Under the pieces are notes generated by a model. It searched no databases and was not told the DNA's origin. It saw only the letters and a list, made by a program, of their open reading frames with translations. The translations under genes were made by a program, and so were the position numbers. 64,000 nt of DNA from Chryseobacterium cupriresistens. Its GTDB lineage: Bacteria; Bacteroidota; Bacteroidia; Flavobacteriales; Weeksellaceae. The stretch covers positions 1 through 64,000 of the forward strand of contig NZ_JBKKJT010000009.1 in assembly GCF_046614675.1 (NCBI RefSeq). The letters run 5' to 3'. Positions 1 through 8,827 of this stretch are shown here, piece by piece; positions within the stretch are counted from its first letter, which is position 1; every line of letters begins with the position of its first letter.

Positions 1-615
1 AGTATCATCAAACAATTTTACAGTATCAAACCGTCTGAGTTAAAAAAATCATAAAGACTCTAATAAAGGAGGCTGGATTCCTGCGGAATGACACAGTAGG
101 AAAGAAGCAGACCAAATAAAAAGAAAGGCGCCATTGCAACCAATAACTCCATTGAAAGATAACCATGGAATCGGTATCCCGGACTTCGTTACATCATTTT
201 ATAATTTATCATTGATGATTCATTCACCATCCTAGCCCCGATAGGAATGGTTACCCCGCAGCTGGGTTGGAGGGTGAATGGATTGGAGCGTGGGACCCTG
301 CGGCTTTGCTCAGGGCGGGAGCGCAGGCGCGAGGAGTATGAATGGATAGCGGGAAACAGCTCCTGAAATCATCTTTCACTTATTTTGTTAATCTCCATAA
401 TTCAAATTATCATCCTCTAAGGATCCAAGAGCCTAAAATAATGAAGATTGCAAAGTATGGCGCTTAGACCCTAAGGATGACTTAAAGGCTGTAAAGATTC
501 TAATGCTAATAGATAATTTATTATTTGTTTAAATGGCCTTTCGATTAATTAAATAGCTATGGAGATGTTGCACTTTTCTGTATTAAACAATAAAAGTAAA
601 TAACATTGATGTAAT
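1..615. other. Gene-free region of degenerate extragenic repeats
   Basis: I see no credible coding region here. The stretch lies downstream of the minus-strand susD-like gene. Parts of it (about 231-365) look markedly richer in G+C than the AT-rich flanks and resemble an extragenic repeat rather than a gene. From 480 to 615 it is AT-rich with no clear hairpin terminator for the susD-like gene. A gene ending just left of the window cannot be excluded. Confidence 0.6.
231..364. repeat. REP-like GC-rich extragenic element
   Basis: The block starts with CTAGCCCCGAT (231-241) and ends with GGATAGCGGGAAACAGCTCC (343-362). Its interior is G/C-rich and has no open frame. From memory, elements bounded by 'TAGCCCCGAT' and 'GATAGCGGGAAACAGCTCC' recur between genes in Chryseobacterium-type genomes. 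I see only this one copy in the window, so repeat status is recollection and not something shown here. Confidence 0.45.
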
Positions 616-2271
616 TTATTTCTTATCCCACCAAATTCGACCTTTTATATCGCTTTCACTGGCTCCAAATTCAGGATCCTGCTTCATTTGGTCCAGTGCT
701 TCCTTTTGATTTTGATAATTTAGATTGTCTTTTGAAGGAGTGGGAAGAACAATTCTTCTTGGCATTATTAACAGAACTCCGGATTCACTGAATGGATTTT
801 CCAGCTTAAGCGCAGTCGATACATTAGGCAATCCTGTTCTTTTAATCAATGCCCATACTTCATTGGGTTGCTTGAAATAGTTTAAATATTCCTGAATGAT
901 AATCTGTTCCAGGGCTAATGATGGATCAAATTTGATTTGAGGCTGGTTTAGATAAGCTAAAATATCGGTATCATAGGCTGTTTTATAATCATCTACCAAT
1001 GCTTCTTTGGCAATATAATTATAGGTTTCAATAGAAGCTCTGATTCCTTGTTCATAAAGATCTTTTACATTGCCAGGAATAAGATTTCTTGCAGCCAGTT
1101 CTGCTTTCAACAGTGAATAATCAGCATAAGTAAGAATTGGGAATATAGCATTTCCTGTCCCAATAATACCTTTTGAAATATTTTCCGGCCTCCATATTCT
1201 ATACTGTAATCTTGAAATGGTATCATAATTCACTCCATTTAATAATCTTTTTGCTGAAGTATAGTAACGGCTCATATCCGCTGAAACCATGTTAGGGCTG
1301 ACAAAACCACCAACATAACGCTGGCTTTCCGTAGCTTTTTTCATTTTACCGGCTGCTACCAGCTTATCTATGTTTTCCTGGGAATAATCATTTTGCTGGA
1401 AAAATATAGATATTCTGGGATCTTTGCTTTCATTCATAAAGTCAACCATAGGTTTTGCAGCAGACATACCTACAGGATTGAAATTACCATGCTCTGTCAG
1501 CCTTTTAGTCCGTAACATGAAGCTCTGTGCCGTACCGTTAATTTCATCCCTTGATAAAACCTGTACAGCAATGGCAGTTAGTTTGGCAGGATTTCTTTTC
1601 ATGAGTCTTGACGCAATTTTTAATCTGAGTGAATTAGCTACCCGTTTCCATTTGCTTATATCACCCTTAAAGAATAAGTCTTTATCTCCCGGATCTACCT
1701 GTACAGATTGATCAGCACTTTGAATTGCAGTATATACATCGTTTAACTGCTTGTCAAAAACATCATACAATTGTTCCTGTGTTTCATATTTAGGAGTTTG
1801 TGTTCCCCCGTAGCGGGCCTGGAATGCTTCTGTATAAGCTATACTTCCATTCACATCTGTTACATACCATGCATAATAAACTTTTAAAATCGTGGCAATA
1901 CTTTTAATGTTCACGTATTTTTTTTGATCTTCAGCCGGCATATGATCAATTTTGTATATAATGTCTGTAAGTAAAGCACCATGATCTCCATAAAAGATAT
2001 CTTTTCTTTGATTCATATTGGAGCCGTCAGCCATAAACTGAGGAGAATTGCCTGTGCTGGGAACCAACGTCTGAGTCCAGGGCATAATTCTGCGGTAGTA
2101 ATCATAGTAGTATTCAAAGCTGCCATCAAATCCTTTCATAATTGCCAAAGGCAAAAGTTCTTCAGGTGTAGCTTTTATTTTATCTACCGGATTGGTGTTA
2201 ATCTCAGCAAAATCACTGGTACAAGATACAAACAGAGAAAACGATAGCGTAAGTATAAGTATTTTTTTCAT
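616..2271 (-). CDS. SusD/RagB-family outer-membrane lipoprotein
   Basis: This is the surface lipoprotein partner of the SusC-type transporter encoded just upstream. SusD-like proteins cap the barrel and bind the nutrient, usually a glycan or peptide. The 551-residue product has a lipoprotein signal ending in LFVSC with Cys17 as the lipid site. The length and the opening pattern (DFAEINTNP, then a helical region with YYDYYRRIMPW) fit the SusD-like_2 subfamily. It follows susC after 28 bases, so the two are cotranscribed. No glycoside hydrolase, peptidase or regulator of a utilisation locus lies beside it inside the window, so the substrate cannot be told. Confidence 0.9.
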   Translation of the reverse strand: MKKILILTLSFSLFVSCTSDFAEINTNPVDKIKATPEELLPLAIMKGFDGSFEYYYDYYRRIMPWTQTLVPSTGNSPQFMADGSNMNQRKDIFYGDHGALLTDIIYKIDHMPAEDQKKYVNIKSIATILKVYYAWYVTDVNGSIAYTEAFQARYGGTQTPKYETQEQLYDVFDKQLNDVYTAIQSADQSVQVDPGDKDLFFKGDISKWKRVANSLRLKIASRLMKRNPAKLTAIAVQVLSRDEINGTAQSFMLRTKRLTEHGNFNPVGMSAAKPMVDFMNESKDPRISIFFQQNDYSQENIDKLVAAGKMKKATESQRYVGGFVSPNMVSADMSRYYTSAKRLLNGVNYDTISRLQYRIWRPENISKGIIGTGNAIFPILTYADYSLLKAELAARNLIPGNVKDLYEQGIRASIETYNYIAKEALVDDYKTAYDTDILAYLNQPQIKFDPSLALEQIIIQEYLNYFKQPNEVWALIKRTGLPNVSTALKLENPFSESGVLLIMPRRIVLPTPSKDNLNYQNQKEALDQMKQDPEFGASESDIKGRIWWDKK

Positions 2272-2299
2272 TTTTGATAATTTTTAGAATAAGAAATAA

Positions 2300-5200
2300 C
2301 TAGAATGAGAAATCCAGATTAAATCCTATATACCTCGACATAGGTGCACCTCCATATTCAGCAAAGCTACCTGCGCTGTTGGAATATTTTCCTTCAGGAT
2401 TTATTCCATCTGGTAATTTATTGTAGATATAGAATAAGTTTCTACCGATAAGGGAGAGGTTGAGAGTATTGACTCCAAGAGATTTGATGATTTCTGGTTT
2501 AAAGGAATAGGTCAGGCGTGCTTCACGTAGGGAGACCCATGTATTTTCAAACACAGCCTGCTCCCGGATACCATTTCCCCATGAAGCTAATCTGTTGTAG
2601 TAGGAAGATGTTTTTACGGGATTGATCCACCCTTTTTCATAAGCTTCCTGATAAGTCATACCGCTTACATCTCTGGTGACTCCTTGTTTATCCTTTATGA
2701 TGGAATTCTGGCCAAATACTCCATCGGGAATTACCCCGTATTGAGTGTTGCCCTGCGAATCAATATATTTGATTCCACCTCTTTCTTCATCCCTGTACCT
2801 TAATGTGGATGAAAGGTTGCCAAACTGAACACCATAATTGTATGTGGCAGAAAGAATATCACCCCCTACTCTTGCATCAATCAGTAGACTTAAAGATAAA
2901 TTTTTATACCTGAAAGTATTTCTGAAACTGGCTAAAAAATCAGGAGTTAACTTTCCTACCGTAGTATATCCCTGGTTTTGGTAAGAATCTGATCTCAGGT
3001 AAGAGCCATCAGCTTTCAGCACTTTCATTCCGTTTCTGGGATCATCAATTTTATTACCATTCGCATCCAATGCCTGATATCTTGCATAGGCATATTTGGT
3101 CTGTATCAAACCGTATTGCTGGCCAGGTATTGCTATACTTTTTACGTCAGTGCCCATGGCCCAGTTCAGGACATATTCCGTAACTCCTGGATAGAGCTCA
3201 ATAAGTTTATCCCTGTTTTGAGAAAATGTAACTGTGGTATTCCATTTGAAGTTAGGTAGTTTCACCGGAATTGCGTTGACAATTACCTCTATGCCTTGAT
3301 TTTGCAGATTTCCGGCATTAATCTGCTGCTGACTGAGTCCTGATTCTTGTGGCAAAGGAAGTGTTAACAGCTGATTGGTAGTATTGGTCTTATAAAAAGA
3401 AACATCAAAATCCAGCCGGTTATTGAAAAAGGCCATATTTAATCCAAATTCTATGGATCTGCTCAATTCATTTTTTAAATTTAAATTCGCAAGAGAATTA
3501 CTATTGAAACCCACTAACGGAATGCGCACGCCATCAGGGGAATTATAAGCAGAAGGGTCGGGTCTGTAATAGAGACCGGAACTTGTGTTGTATGGCGAAG
3601 TATCTCTTCCCACCCATGCCAGACTTCCTCTCAGACTTCCGGAATTGATCCATTTTGGAAGTTTAAAAGAATTAGAAAATATCCAGTTTCCAACAAATGA
3701 AGGATAAAAATAGCTTATACTTCCATGTCCATCAGGGTATGCCAATGTGGAAGACCAGTCGTTTCGACCTGTAATGTCAATGAATAGCTGATCTTTCCAG
3801 GCGAAATTAGCAAAAGCATACAGTCCCTGAATTCTTTTCGGCGACTGATTACCATCGGTATAATAGACCTCGCTTCCTGCCGGATCTATTGAGTTCTGGA
3901 TCTGGAAAACGCCAGGAGAATTAAGCCCTCCATTAGTCCATTGCCTTGTGGCTTTGTATTTGGATCTGAAGTCTTCTCCACCAACAGATGCATTAAGAGT
4001 AATATTTTCCGACAATTTGAAGTTGGCATTCAATAAAAATTTTGTAGTATATTGTTCTTTTCTACCTTCCAAAATACTATAGCCACCGCCATTAAATCCG
4101 GGGTTTTCTCCAAGTATTTTAAATTCATTCAGGAAATCATAATTATTGAAGTTGCCTGATATCATTAAGTTTAACCAGTCTGTTAGCTGGGATCTGAGCT
4201 CAAGCCTGCCTATATAATTGTTTTCTTTCTGGGTTCTTGTGTTCTGGAAAATGTTAAAATAAGTAGACGTCATACCATAAGGATCCGCACTGTCTTGTTT
4301 CCTTCCCCCATTTACAGGATCCAGATAATTGTTTTTCCAATAAACAGCATCAAAACTTCTTGGAGTGCCATATATAAAACTGAAGAGGGGACTTTCATTT
4401 CCTCCCTGAGGTACGGGGTTCTGCCCGAAAGACCGGTTATAGTTGAAACTTGCATCTACCTGCAAATATTTACTAAACTGATGGGTTGCACGGATAAAAT
4501 AAGCGTTTTTTATAAACTTATTACGGGGAAGAATACCTTCAGCTTCCTGATTGGTATAACTCAACAGAATAGTAGATTTATCATTTCCTCCGGAGAGTTC
4601 GAATGAATTTTTACGATCAAATCCTACCTGATAAATATCCTTATAATTATCCGGCTGAGGATTCCATAGAATTGTTCTTCCATCAATATCCTGTACAGAT
4701 TTTCCGTCAAATTTTGGCCCGTAGCTGTAAAAAAAATTGTTGGGATCTATAAAACGGTTTCCATTAGTATCCGTTGAAAAGTTGGATCCAAAACCGGCAC
4801 CAAATTCATTCTGAAACCTGGGGCTGCTATAGACGTGCTGTGTAGTAAGAGAAGAATTTATCCTGACACCTAATCCATTCGTACCTTTTCCTTTCTTGGT
4901 TGTAATGACAATAACCCCATTAGCAGCCCGTGAACCATAAAGTGCAGATGCTGCAGCACCTCTTAATATGGAAACGGACTCAAAAACATCTGAGTTAAGG
5001 TTTTTCATTTCATTACCGAAATCGTAACCGGAACCCCAGGAATCCGCACCGGTTACTCCATTGTCAATAATTACTCCATCAACTACTATCAGCGGCTGGT
5101 TATTGTTGCCTAATGATGTATTTCCACGGATCTGGATCCTTGCACTGGACTGCGGGCCTCCGGATCCTGCCGTTATTTCTACCCCCGGCAGTTTTCCCTG

Positions 5201-5452
5201 AAGAGCCTCCATAGGGTTAACGACCCCAGCCTGAGTAATGTCTTTGGTCTCAACCTTGGTAATGGCATAGCCTAGTTTTCTCTGATCTCTTTTTATCCCA
5301 AGTGCAGTAACAACAACTTCATCAATTTGTTTATTCTTTATAGAATCCTTCTTTGACTTTTGACCACTTAGGTGGTTTGTACTCAATAGAAAACAAAAAA
5401 CACCAACAGCCAAGGGAAGTCTTGTACTTAATTGTTTCATTTTGTTCATCAT
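2300..5452 (-). CDS. SusC/RagA-family TonB-linked outer-membrane transporter
   Basis: This is a TonB-dependent barrel that imports the ligand delivered by the SusD-like lipoprotein. The 1050-residue product has a signal peptide to about residue 30. It is followed at once by a TonB box (DEVVVTAL, residues 44-51), a plug (about 60-190, with LRGAAASALYGSRAANGVI) and the barrel, ending in a C-terminal Phe (LDFSF). The N-terminal carboxypeptidase-regulatory-like domain common in SusC proteins is missing, because only about 14 residues separate the signal from the TonB box. Three Met codons lie close together at the start, so the exact start is uncertain. It is the first gene of a two-gene unit. 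Confidence 0.93.
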   Translation of the reverse strand: MMNKMKQLSTRLPLAVGVFCFLLSTNHLSGQKSKKDSIKNKQIDEVVVTALGIKRDQRKLGYAITKVETKDITQAGVVNPMEALQGKLPGVEITAGSGGPQSSARIQIRGNTSLGNNNQPLIVVDGVIIDNGVTGADSWGSGYDFGNEMKNLNSDVFESVSILRGAAASALYGSRAANGVIVITTKKGKGTNGLGVRINSSLTTQHVYSSPRFQNEFGAGFGSNFSTDTNGNRFIDPNNFFYSYGPKFDGKSVQDIDGRTILWNPQPDNYKDIYQVGFDRKNSFELSGGNDKSTILLSYTNQEAEGILPRNKFIKNAYFIRATHQFSKYLQVDASFNYNRSFGQNPVPQGGNESPLFSFIYGTPRSFDAVYWKNNYLDPVNGGRKQDSADPYGMTSTYFNIFQNTRTQKENNYIGRLELRSQLTDWLNLMISGNFNNYDFLNEFKILGENPGFNGGGYSILEGRKEQYTTKFLLNANFKLSENITLNASVGGEDFRSKYKATRQWTNGGLNSPGVFQIQNSIDPAGSEVYYTDGNQSPKRIQGLYAFANFAWKDQLFIDITGRNDWSSTLAYPDGHGSISYFYPSFVGNWIFSNSFKLPKWINSGSLRGSLAWVGRDTSPYNTSSGLYYRPDPSAYNSPDGVRIPLVGFNSNSLANLNLKNELSRSIEFGLNMAFFNNRLDFDVSFYKTNTTNQLLTLPLPQESGLSQQQINAGNLQNQGIEVIVNAIPVKLPNFKWNTTVTFSQNRDKLIELYPGVTEYVLNWAMGTDVKSIAIPGQQYGLIQTKYAYARYQALDANGNKIDDPRNGMKVLKADGSYLRSDSYQNQGYTTVGKLTPDFLASFRNTFRYKNLSLSLLIDARVGGDILSATYNYGVQFGNLSSTLRYRDEERGGIKYIDSQGNTQYGVIPDGVFGQNSIIKDKQGVTRDVSGMTYQEAYEKGWINPVKTSSYYNRLASWGNGIREQAVFENTWVSLREARLTYSFKPEIIKSLGVNTLNLSLIGRNLFYIYNKLPDGINPEGKYSNSAGSFAEYGGAPMSRYIGFNLDFSF

Positions 5453-5735
5453 TTGCTTATTACTGCAATATTAAAAAAAAATATGGCACGAATGTTATAA
5501 ATTGAAATATAAAGTGTTGGTTATCAATGTTTAATGTTTTGTGTTTTATTGTTTAATGTTGATTTTAATGTATAATATTCTGTAATTGATAATATTGAAA
5601 ATATAAAAAATGATTATATATTACTTATCTGTGAATTTTATTTTTTTTGCTTTTTTTATATTATATAAGCTTTTTGCCTGTTAAATAAAGGATTTTAAAG
5701 TGTTTTTATTGTCAATTTCTAGAATGGGTATAAAA
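5453..5735. other. AT-rich gap upstream of susC
   Basis: This stretch is extremely A+T-rich, with runs of T and TTTAATGTT-like repeats around 5525-5570. It should hold the promoter and leader of the susC-susD unit, but I find no match to the minus-strand -7 consensus (CAAAnnTA on the plus strand). No open frame or stable hairpin is evident. Confidence 0.5.
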
Positions 5736-5762
5736 AATCCCTTATCAATGCGATAAGGGATT
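5736..5762 (-). terminator. Terminator of the acyl-CoA carboxylase gene
   Basis: An 11-bp perfect stem (AATCCCTTATC / GATAAGGGATT) with a 5-base loop is followed, reading on the minus strand, by a T-rich run. It sits 28 bases past the carboxylase stop codon. Confidence 0.85.
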
Positions 5763-5789
5763 AATTTATTGAAAAGTATAACAATAATA

Positions 5790-7418
5790 TCAGACCTGTA
5801 TTACTCCAAGATTGAACTTCTCCGTGATAGGAGAGTGGTTTGCAGCTTCAATCCCCATAGAAATCCATTTTCTCGTATCAGCAGGATTGATGATGGCATC
5901 TGTCCATAATCTTGCTGCTGCATAGGTAGATTCAGTTTGTTTCTGATATTTCTTTGAGATGGTATCCAGAATTTCGTTATGCTCTTCTTCTGAGATATTT
6001 TTTCCTTGTTTCTTTAAGGTAGACTCCTGAATCTGAGTGAGTACTTTTGCTGCCTGTGCGCCACCCATTACCGCTAAATCTGCCCAAGGCCATGCAACAA
6101 TTAATCTGGGATCATAAGCTTTTCCACACATCGCATAATTTCCTGCTCCATAAGAATTTCCTGTTATAATAGTGAATTTAGGAACTACGGAATTGGAAAC
6201 CGCATTTACCATTTTAGCACCATCTTTAATAATCCCGCCATGTTCTGATTTTGAACCCACCATGAATCCGGTGACATCCTGTAAGAAAATTAATGGTATT
6301 TTTCTCTGATTACAATTGGCAATAAAACGGGTTGCTTTATCTGCAGAATCAGAGTAGATCACTCCTCCGAACTGCATTTCTCCTTTACCGCTTTTAACCA
6401 GCTTTCTCTGATTGGCAACAATCCCTACGGACCAGCCGTCAACTCTTGCTGTTGCACAGATAATACTTTTACCATAGTCTGGTTTATATTCTTCGTATTC
6501 TGAGTTATCCACAATACATTTGATAATTTCGTAGGTATCGTATTGCTCAGCTCTTGAGACCGGCATAATTCCGAAAATATTCTCAGGATTTTCTTTTGGT
6601 GGGAAACTTTCTATTCTGTCAAAGCCCGCTTTTTCAGTAGTTCCGACAGATTTCATGATGTTTTTGATTCTGTTCAGAGCATCTTTATCATCTTTAGCTT
6701 TATAATCCGTTACTCCTGAAATAGAGCAGTGAGTGGTTGCTCCACCCAATGTTTCATTATCAATACTTTCTCCGATAGCTGCTTTTACCAGATAACTTCC
6801 TGCAAGGAAAATAGAGCCTGTTTTATCCACAATCATAGCTTCATCACTCATGATGGGTAAGTAAGCTCCTCCAGCTACACAACTCCCCATAACGGCTGAG
6901 ATCTGGATGATTCCCATAGAACTCATTTTAGCATTATTTCTGAAAATTCGTCCAAAATGTTCCTTATCCGGGAAGATCTCATCCTGCATAGGAAGATAAA
7001 CACCTGCAGAATCTACTAAATAAATGATGGGAAGCTTGTTTTCCATAGCAATTTCCTGTGCTCTCAGGTTTTTCTTTCCTGTGATAGGAAACCATGCACC
7101 AGCTTTTACAGATGCATCATTAGCGACAATAATACACTGTCTTCCGGAAACGTAGCCAATAACAACTACAACACCTCCGCTAGGGCATCCTCCATGCTCC
7201 TGATACATTTCATATCCTGCAAATGCTCCAATTTCTATGGAATCTGAATCTTTATCGAGGAGATAATCTATTCTTTCTCTTGCTGTCATTTTTCCTTCAT
7301 CACGAAGCTTTTGAAGCCTTTTCTCACCACCTCCTTTTTTAATCTCAGTGAGTAAGCGATTTATTTCAGATAATTTTAATCTGTTCTGATCCTCTCGTTT
7401 ATTGAATTCGATGTCCAT
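5790..7418 (-). CDS. Acyl-CoA carboxylase beta (carboxyltransferase) subunit
   Basis: The product transfers carboxyl from carboxybiotin to an acyl-CoA in branched-chain or odd-chain acid metabolism. The 542 residues cover the two crotonase-like halves of the carboxyltransferase. Strong matches to the methylcrotonyl-CoA carboxylase beta pattern are VIVANDASVKAG-like, LVDSAGVYLPMQDE, FPDKEHFGRIF and MGSCVAGGAYLPIMSDE in the first half, and GNSYGAGNYAMCG in the second. Substrate choice between methylcrotonyl-CoA and propionyl-CoA is not decided by sequence alone; the FPD.EHFGRIF stretch favours methylcrotonyl. No biotin carboxylase or biotin-carrier gene is adjacent. It is a single-gene unit with its own terminator. 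Confidence 0.9.
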   Translation of the reverse strand: MDIEFNKREDQNRLKLSEINRLLTEIKKGGGEKRLQKLRDEGKMTARERIDYLLDKDSDSIEIGAFAGYEMYQEHGGCPSGGVVVVIGYVSGRQCIIVANDASVKAGAWFPITGKKNLRAQEIAMENKLPIIYLVDSAGVYLPMQDEIFPDKEHFGRIFRNNAKMSSMGIIQISAVMGSCVAGGAYLPIMSDEAMIVDKTGSIFLAGSYLVKAAIGESIDNETLGGATTHCSISGVTDYKAKDDKDALNRIKNIMKSVGTTEKAGFDRIESFPPKENPENIFGIMPVSRAEQYDTYEIIKCIVDNSEYEEYKPDYGKSIICATARVDGWSVGIVANQRKLVKSGKGEMQFGGVIYSDSADKATRFIANCNQRKIPLIFLQDVTGFMVGSKSEHGGIIKDGAKMVNAVSNSVVPKFTIITGNSYGAGNYAMCGKAYDPRLIVAWPWADLAVMGGAQAAKVLTQIQESTLKKQGKNISEEEHNEILDTISKKYQKQTESTYAAARLWTDAIINPADTRKWISMGIEAANHSPITEKFNLGVIQV

Positions 7419-7560
7419 AAAATTTTCAATTTTTTACGCTTAAAGATACTATTTTTATGAGGAATATAAATTGGAAGTAAAACAGATGTTTAATTATTTG
7501 GTTTATAGTAAATTGTGAAATTTTTAACTAAAAAATATTTTTAAATAATTTATATTTTTT
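7419..7560. other. Divergent intergenic region, left part
   Basis: This AT-rich DNA lies upstream of the carboxylase gene. It should contain that gene's promoter, but I find no clean TAnnTTTG match on the minus strand. No open frame is visible. Confidence 0.4.
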
Positions 7561-7570
7561 CTAACTTTAC

Positions 7571-7685
7571 ACTAGAGTAACAGAGGTGATATTCTCTGCA
7601 AAATACTCTAAGTTCCTAGTTTATTTTTTTAATAGTTTATTATTTGAAGGCCCTGAAAGTTTAACAAATTTTCAGGGTTTTTTTA
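7571..7685 (+). ncRNA. Candidate small structured RNA with its own terminator
   Basis: Between two divergent genes lies a compact structured segment with no open frame. Nested pairings are visible: ACTAG (7571-7575) with CTAGT (7616-7620), or alternatively TAGAGTA (7573-7579) with TACTCTA (7604-7610), enclosing CAGAG (7581-7585) with CTCTG (7594-7598). An A/T-rich linker leads to a strong terminator (CCCTGAAA 7651-7658 / TTTCAGGG 7670-7677, then seven T). A -7-like TAACTTTA sits at 7562-7569, which would place the RNA start near 7573. The total of about 110 nt fits a bacterial sRNA. I cannot assign a family; 6S-Flavo and Flavo-1 are the ones to test. Confidence 0.5.
7651..7684 (+). terminator. 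Rho-independent terminator of the candidate sRNA
   Basis: An 8-bp stem CCCTGAAA / TTTCAGGG with an 11-base loop is followed by a run of seven T. No plus-strand gene precedes it, so its existence argues for a short non-coding transcript ending here. Confidence 0.8.
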
Positions 7686-7873
7686 TATCTATATGGGTTT
7701 GCCAGTAATACTTTCTATATGATATTTAAGAGACCATGTTGTTGATTTCAATCCTGACTTGATATCATATTGGTTTTGATTTTTACTAAATTATTAGAAA
7801 ACGTCCTGAATTAAGAGTAAAAACTATTAAAAACTTTATTTATCATCTTTTTATTAATATAAATTTATGTTTT

Positions 7874-7908
7874 TTTGTAAGATTTATAAAAGCGTATTTG
7901 TAAATTTG
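7874..7908 (+). promoter_or_regulatory. Promoter of the DMT transporter unit
   Basis: TTTG (7874-7877), a 23-base spacer and TAAATTTG (7901-7908, followed by C) match the Bacteroidota -33/-7 consensus. The start codon is 27 bases further on. Confidence 0.75.
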
Positions 7909-7935
7909 CACGTTAAAATCAAAAGGGGATAGGTT

Positions 7936-8814
7936 ATGCATAAATTGGCGCTTTTCAGGTTACATTTAATAGTTTTTTTATGGGGATTCACCGCAATTTT
8001 AGGAAAACTGATTCAGGCCAATGCTCAGATTCTTGTGTTTTACAGAATGTTGTTTGCCTCAATCTTTTTGTATGTATTTATCAGATTCTTTAAAAAGGAA
8101 AGCATTAAGGTGTCCAGGAAAATATTCTTTCAGCTGGCTGCTATAGGCTTTGCAATGGCACTTCACTGGTATTGTTTCTTTTATTCTATTAAAGTTTCCA
8201 ATGTTTCAATTGCCTTAAGCTGCCTTTCCTTATCAACACTTTTTGCTTCGATTCTGGAACCCATTATTTTCAAAAGGAAAATTGATATATCTGAAGTAGT
8301 AATGGGAACTGTTATTGTGGCCTGTATATTATTGATTTTTAAAACAGAATTTCATTTTAAAGAAGGTATTATTTATGGAATTTTGTGTGCTATATTCGGG
8401 ACTGTTTTTTCTGTTTTTAATGGTAAAATGTTTGGGAAAACAAGTTCGGGAAACATTATTTTTTATGAAATCTTCTGTGGTTGGTTCATTTTAATGATAT
8501 TTTATCTGCTTTCGGGACAAATTTTTCAGATGAATGAAATAAACTACAGGGATTTGGCGTTAATATGCTTGTTAGCCAGTGTTTTTACTGCTTTTCCCAT
8601 GCTGGAATCTGTGAATTTAATGAAATATATATCACCTTTTACTTTAATTTTAACAGTTAATTTAGAACCTGTCTACGGAATTATACTAGCTTTTTTTATC
8701 TTTGGAGAATCAGAACATATGAGCCCTATATTTTATGTCGCTTCAGGTGTTATGATACTGGCAATCATTGCAAACGGATTAATAAAAGCCAGAAAAACTA
8801 AAAACTTAAACTAA
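7936..8814 (+). CDS. DMT-superfamily (EamA) transporter
   Basis: This is an inner-membrane permease of the drug/metabolite transporter superfamily. The 292 residues form about ten hydrophobic segments in two EamA repeats. The first repeat opens with HLIVFLWGFTAILGKLI and the second starts near residue 145 (GIIYGILCAIFGTVFS). EamA proteins move amino acids, metabolites or drugs, and the substrate cannot be read from sequence. It leads a tight unit with the PorV/PorQ-like gene, 13 bases downstream. A good promoter lies just upstream. Confidence 0.85.
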   Translation: MHKLALFRLHLIVFLWGFTAILGKLIQANAQILVFYRMLFASIFLYVFIRFFKKESIKVSRKIFFQLAAIGFAMALHWYCFFYSIKVSNVSIALSCLSLSTLFASILEPIIFKRKIDISEVVMGTVIVACILLIFKTEFHFKEGIIYGILCAIFGTVFSVFNGKMFGKTSSGNIIFYEIFCGWFILMIFYLLSGQIFQMNEINYRDLALICLLASVFTAFPMLESVNLMKYISPFTLILTVNLEPVYGIILAFFIFGESEHMSPIFYVASGVMILAIIANGLIKARKTKNLN

Positions 8815-8827
8815 GCATCAAATTTAT

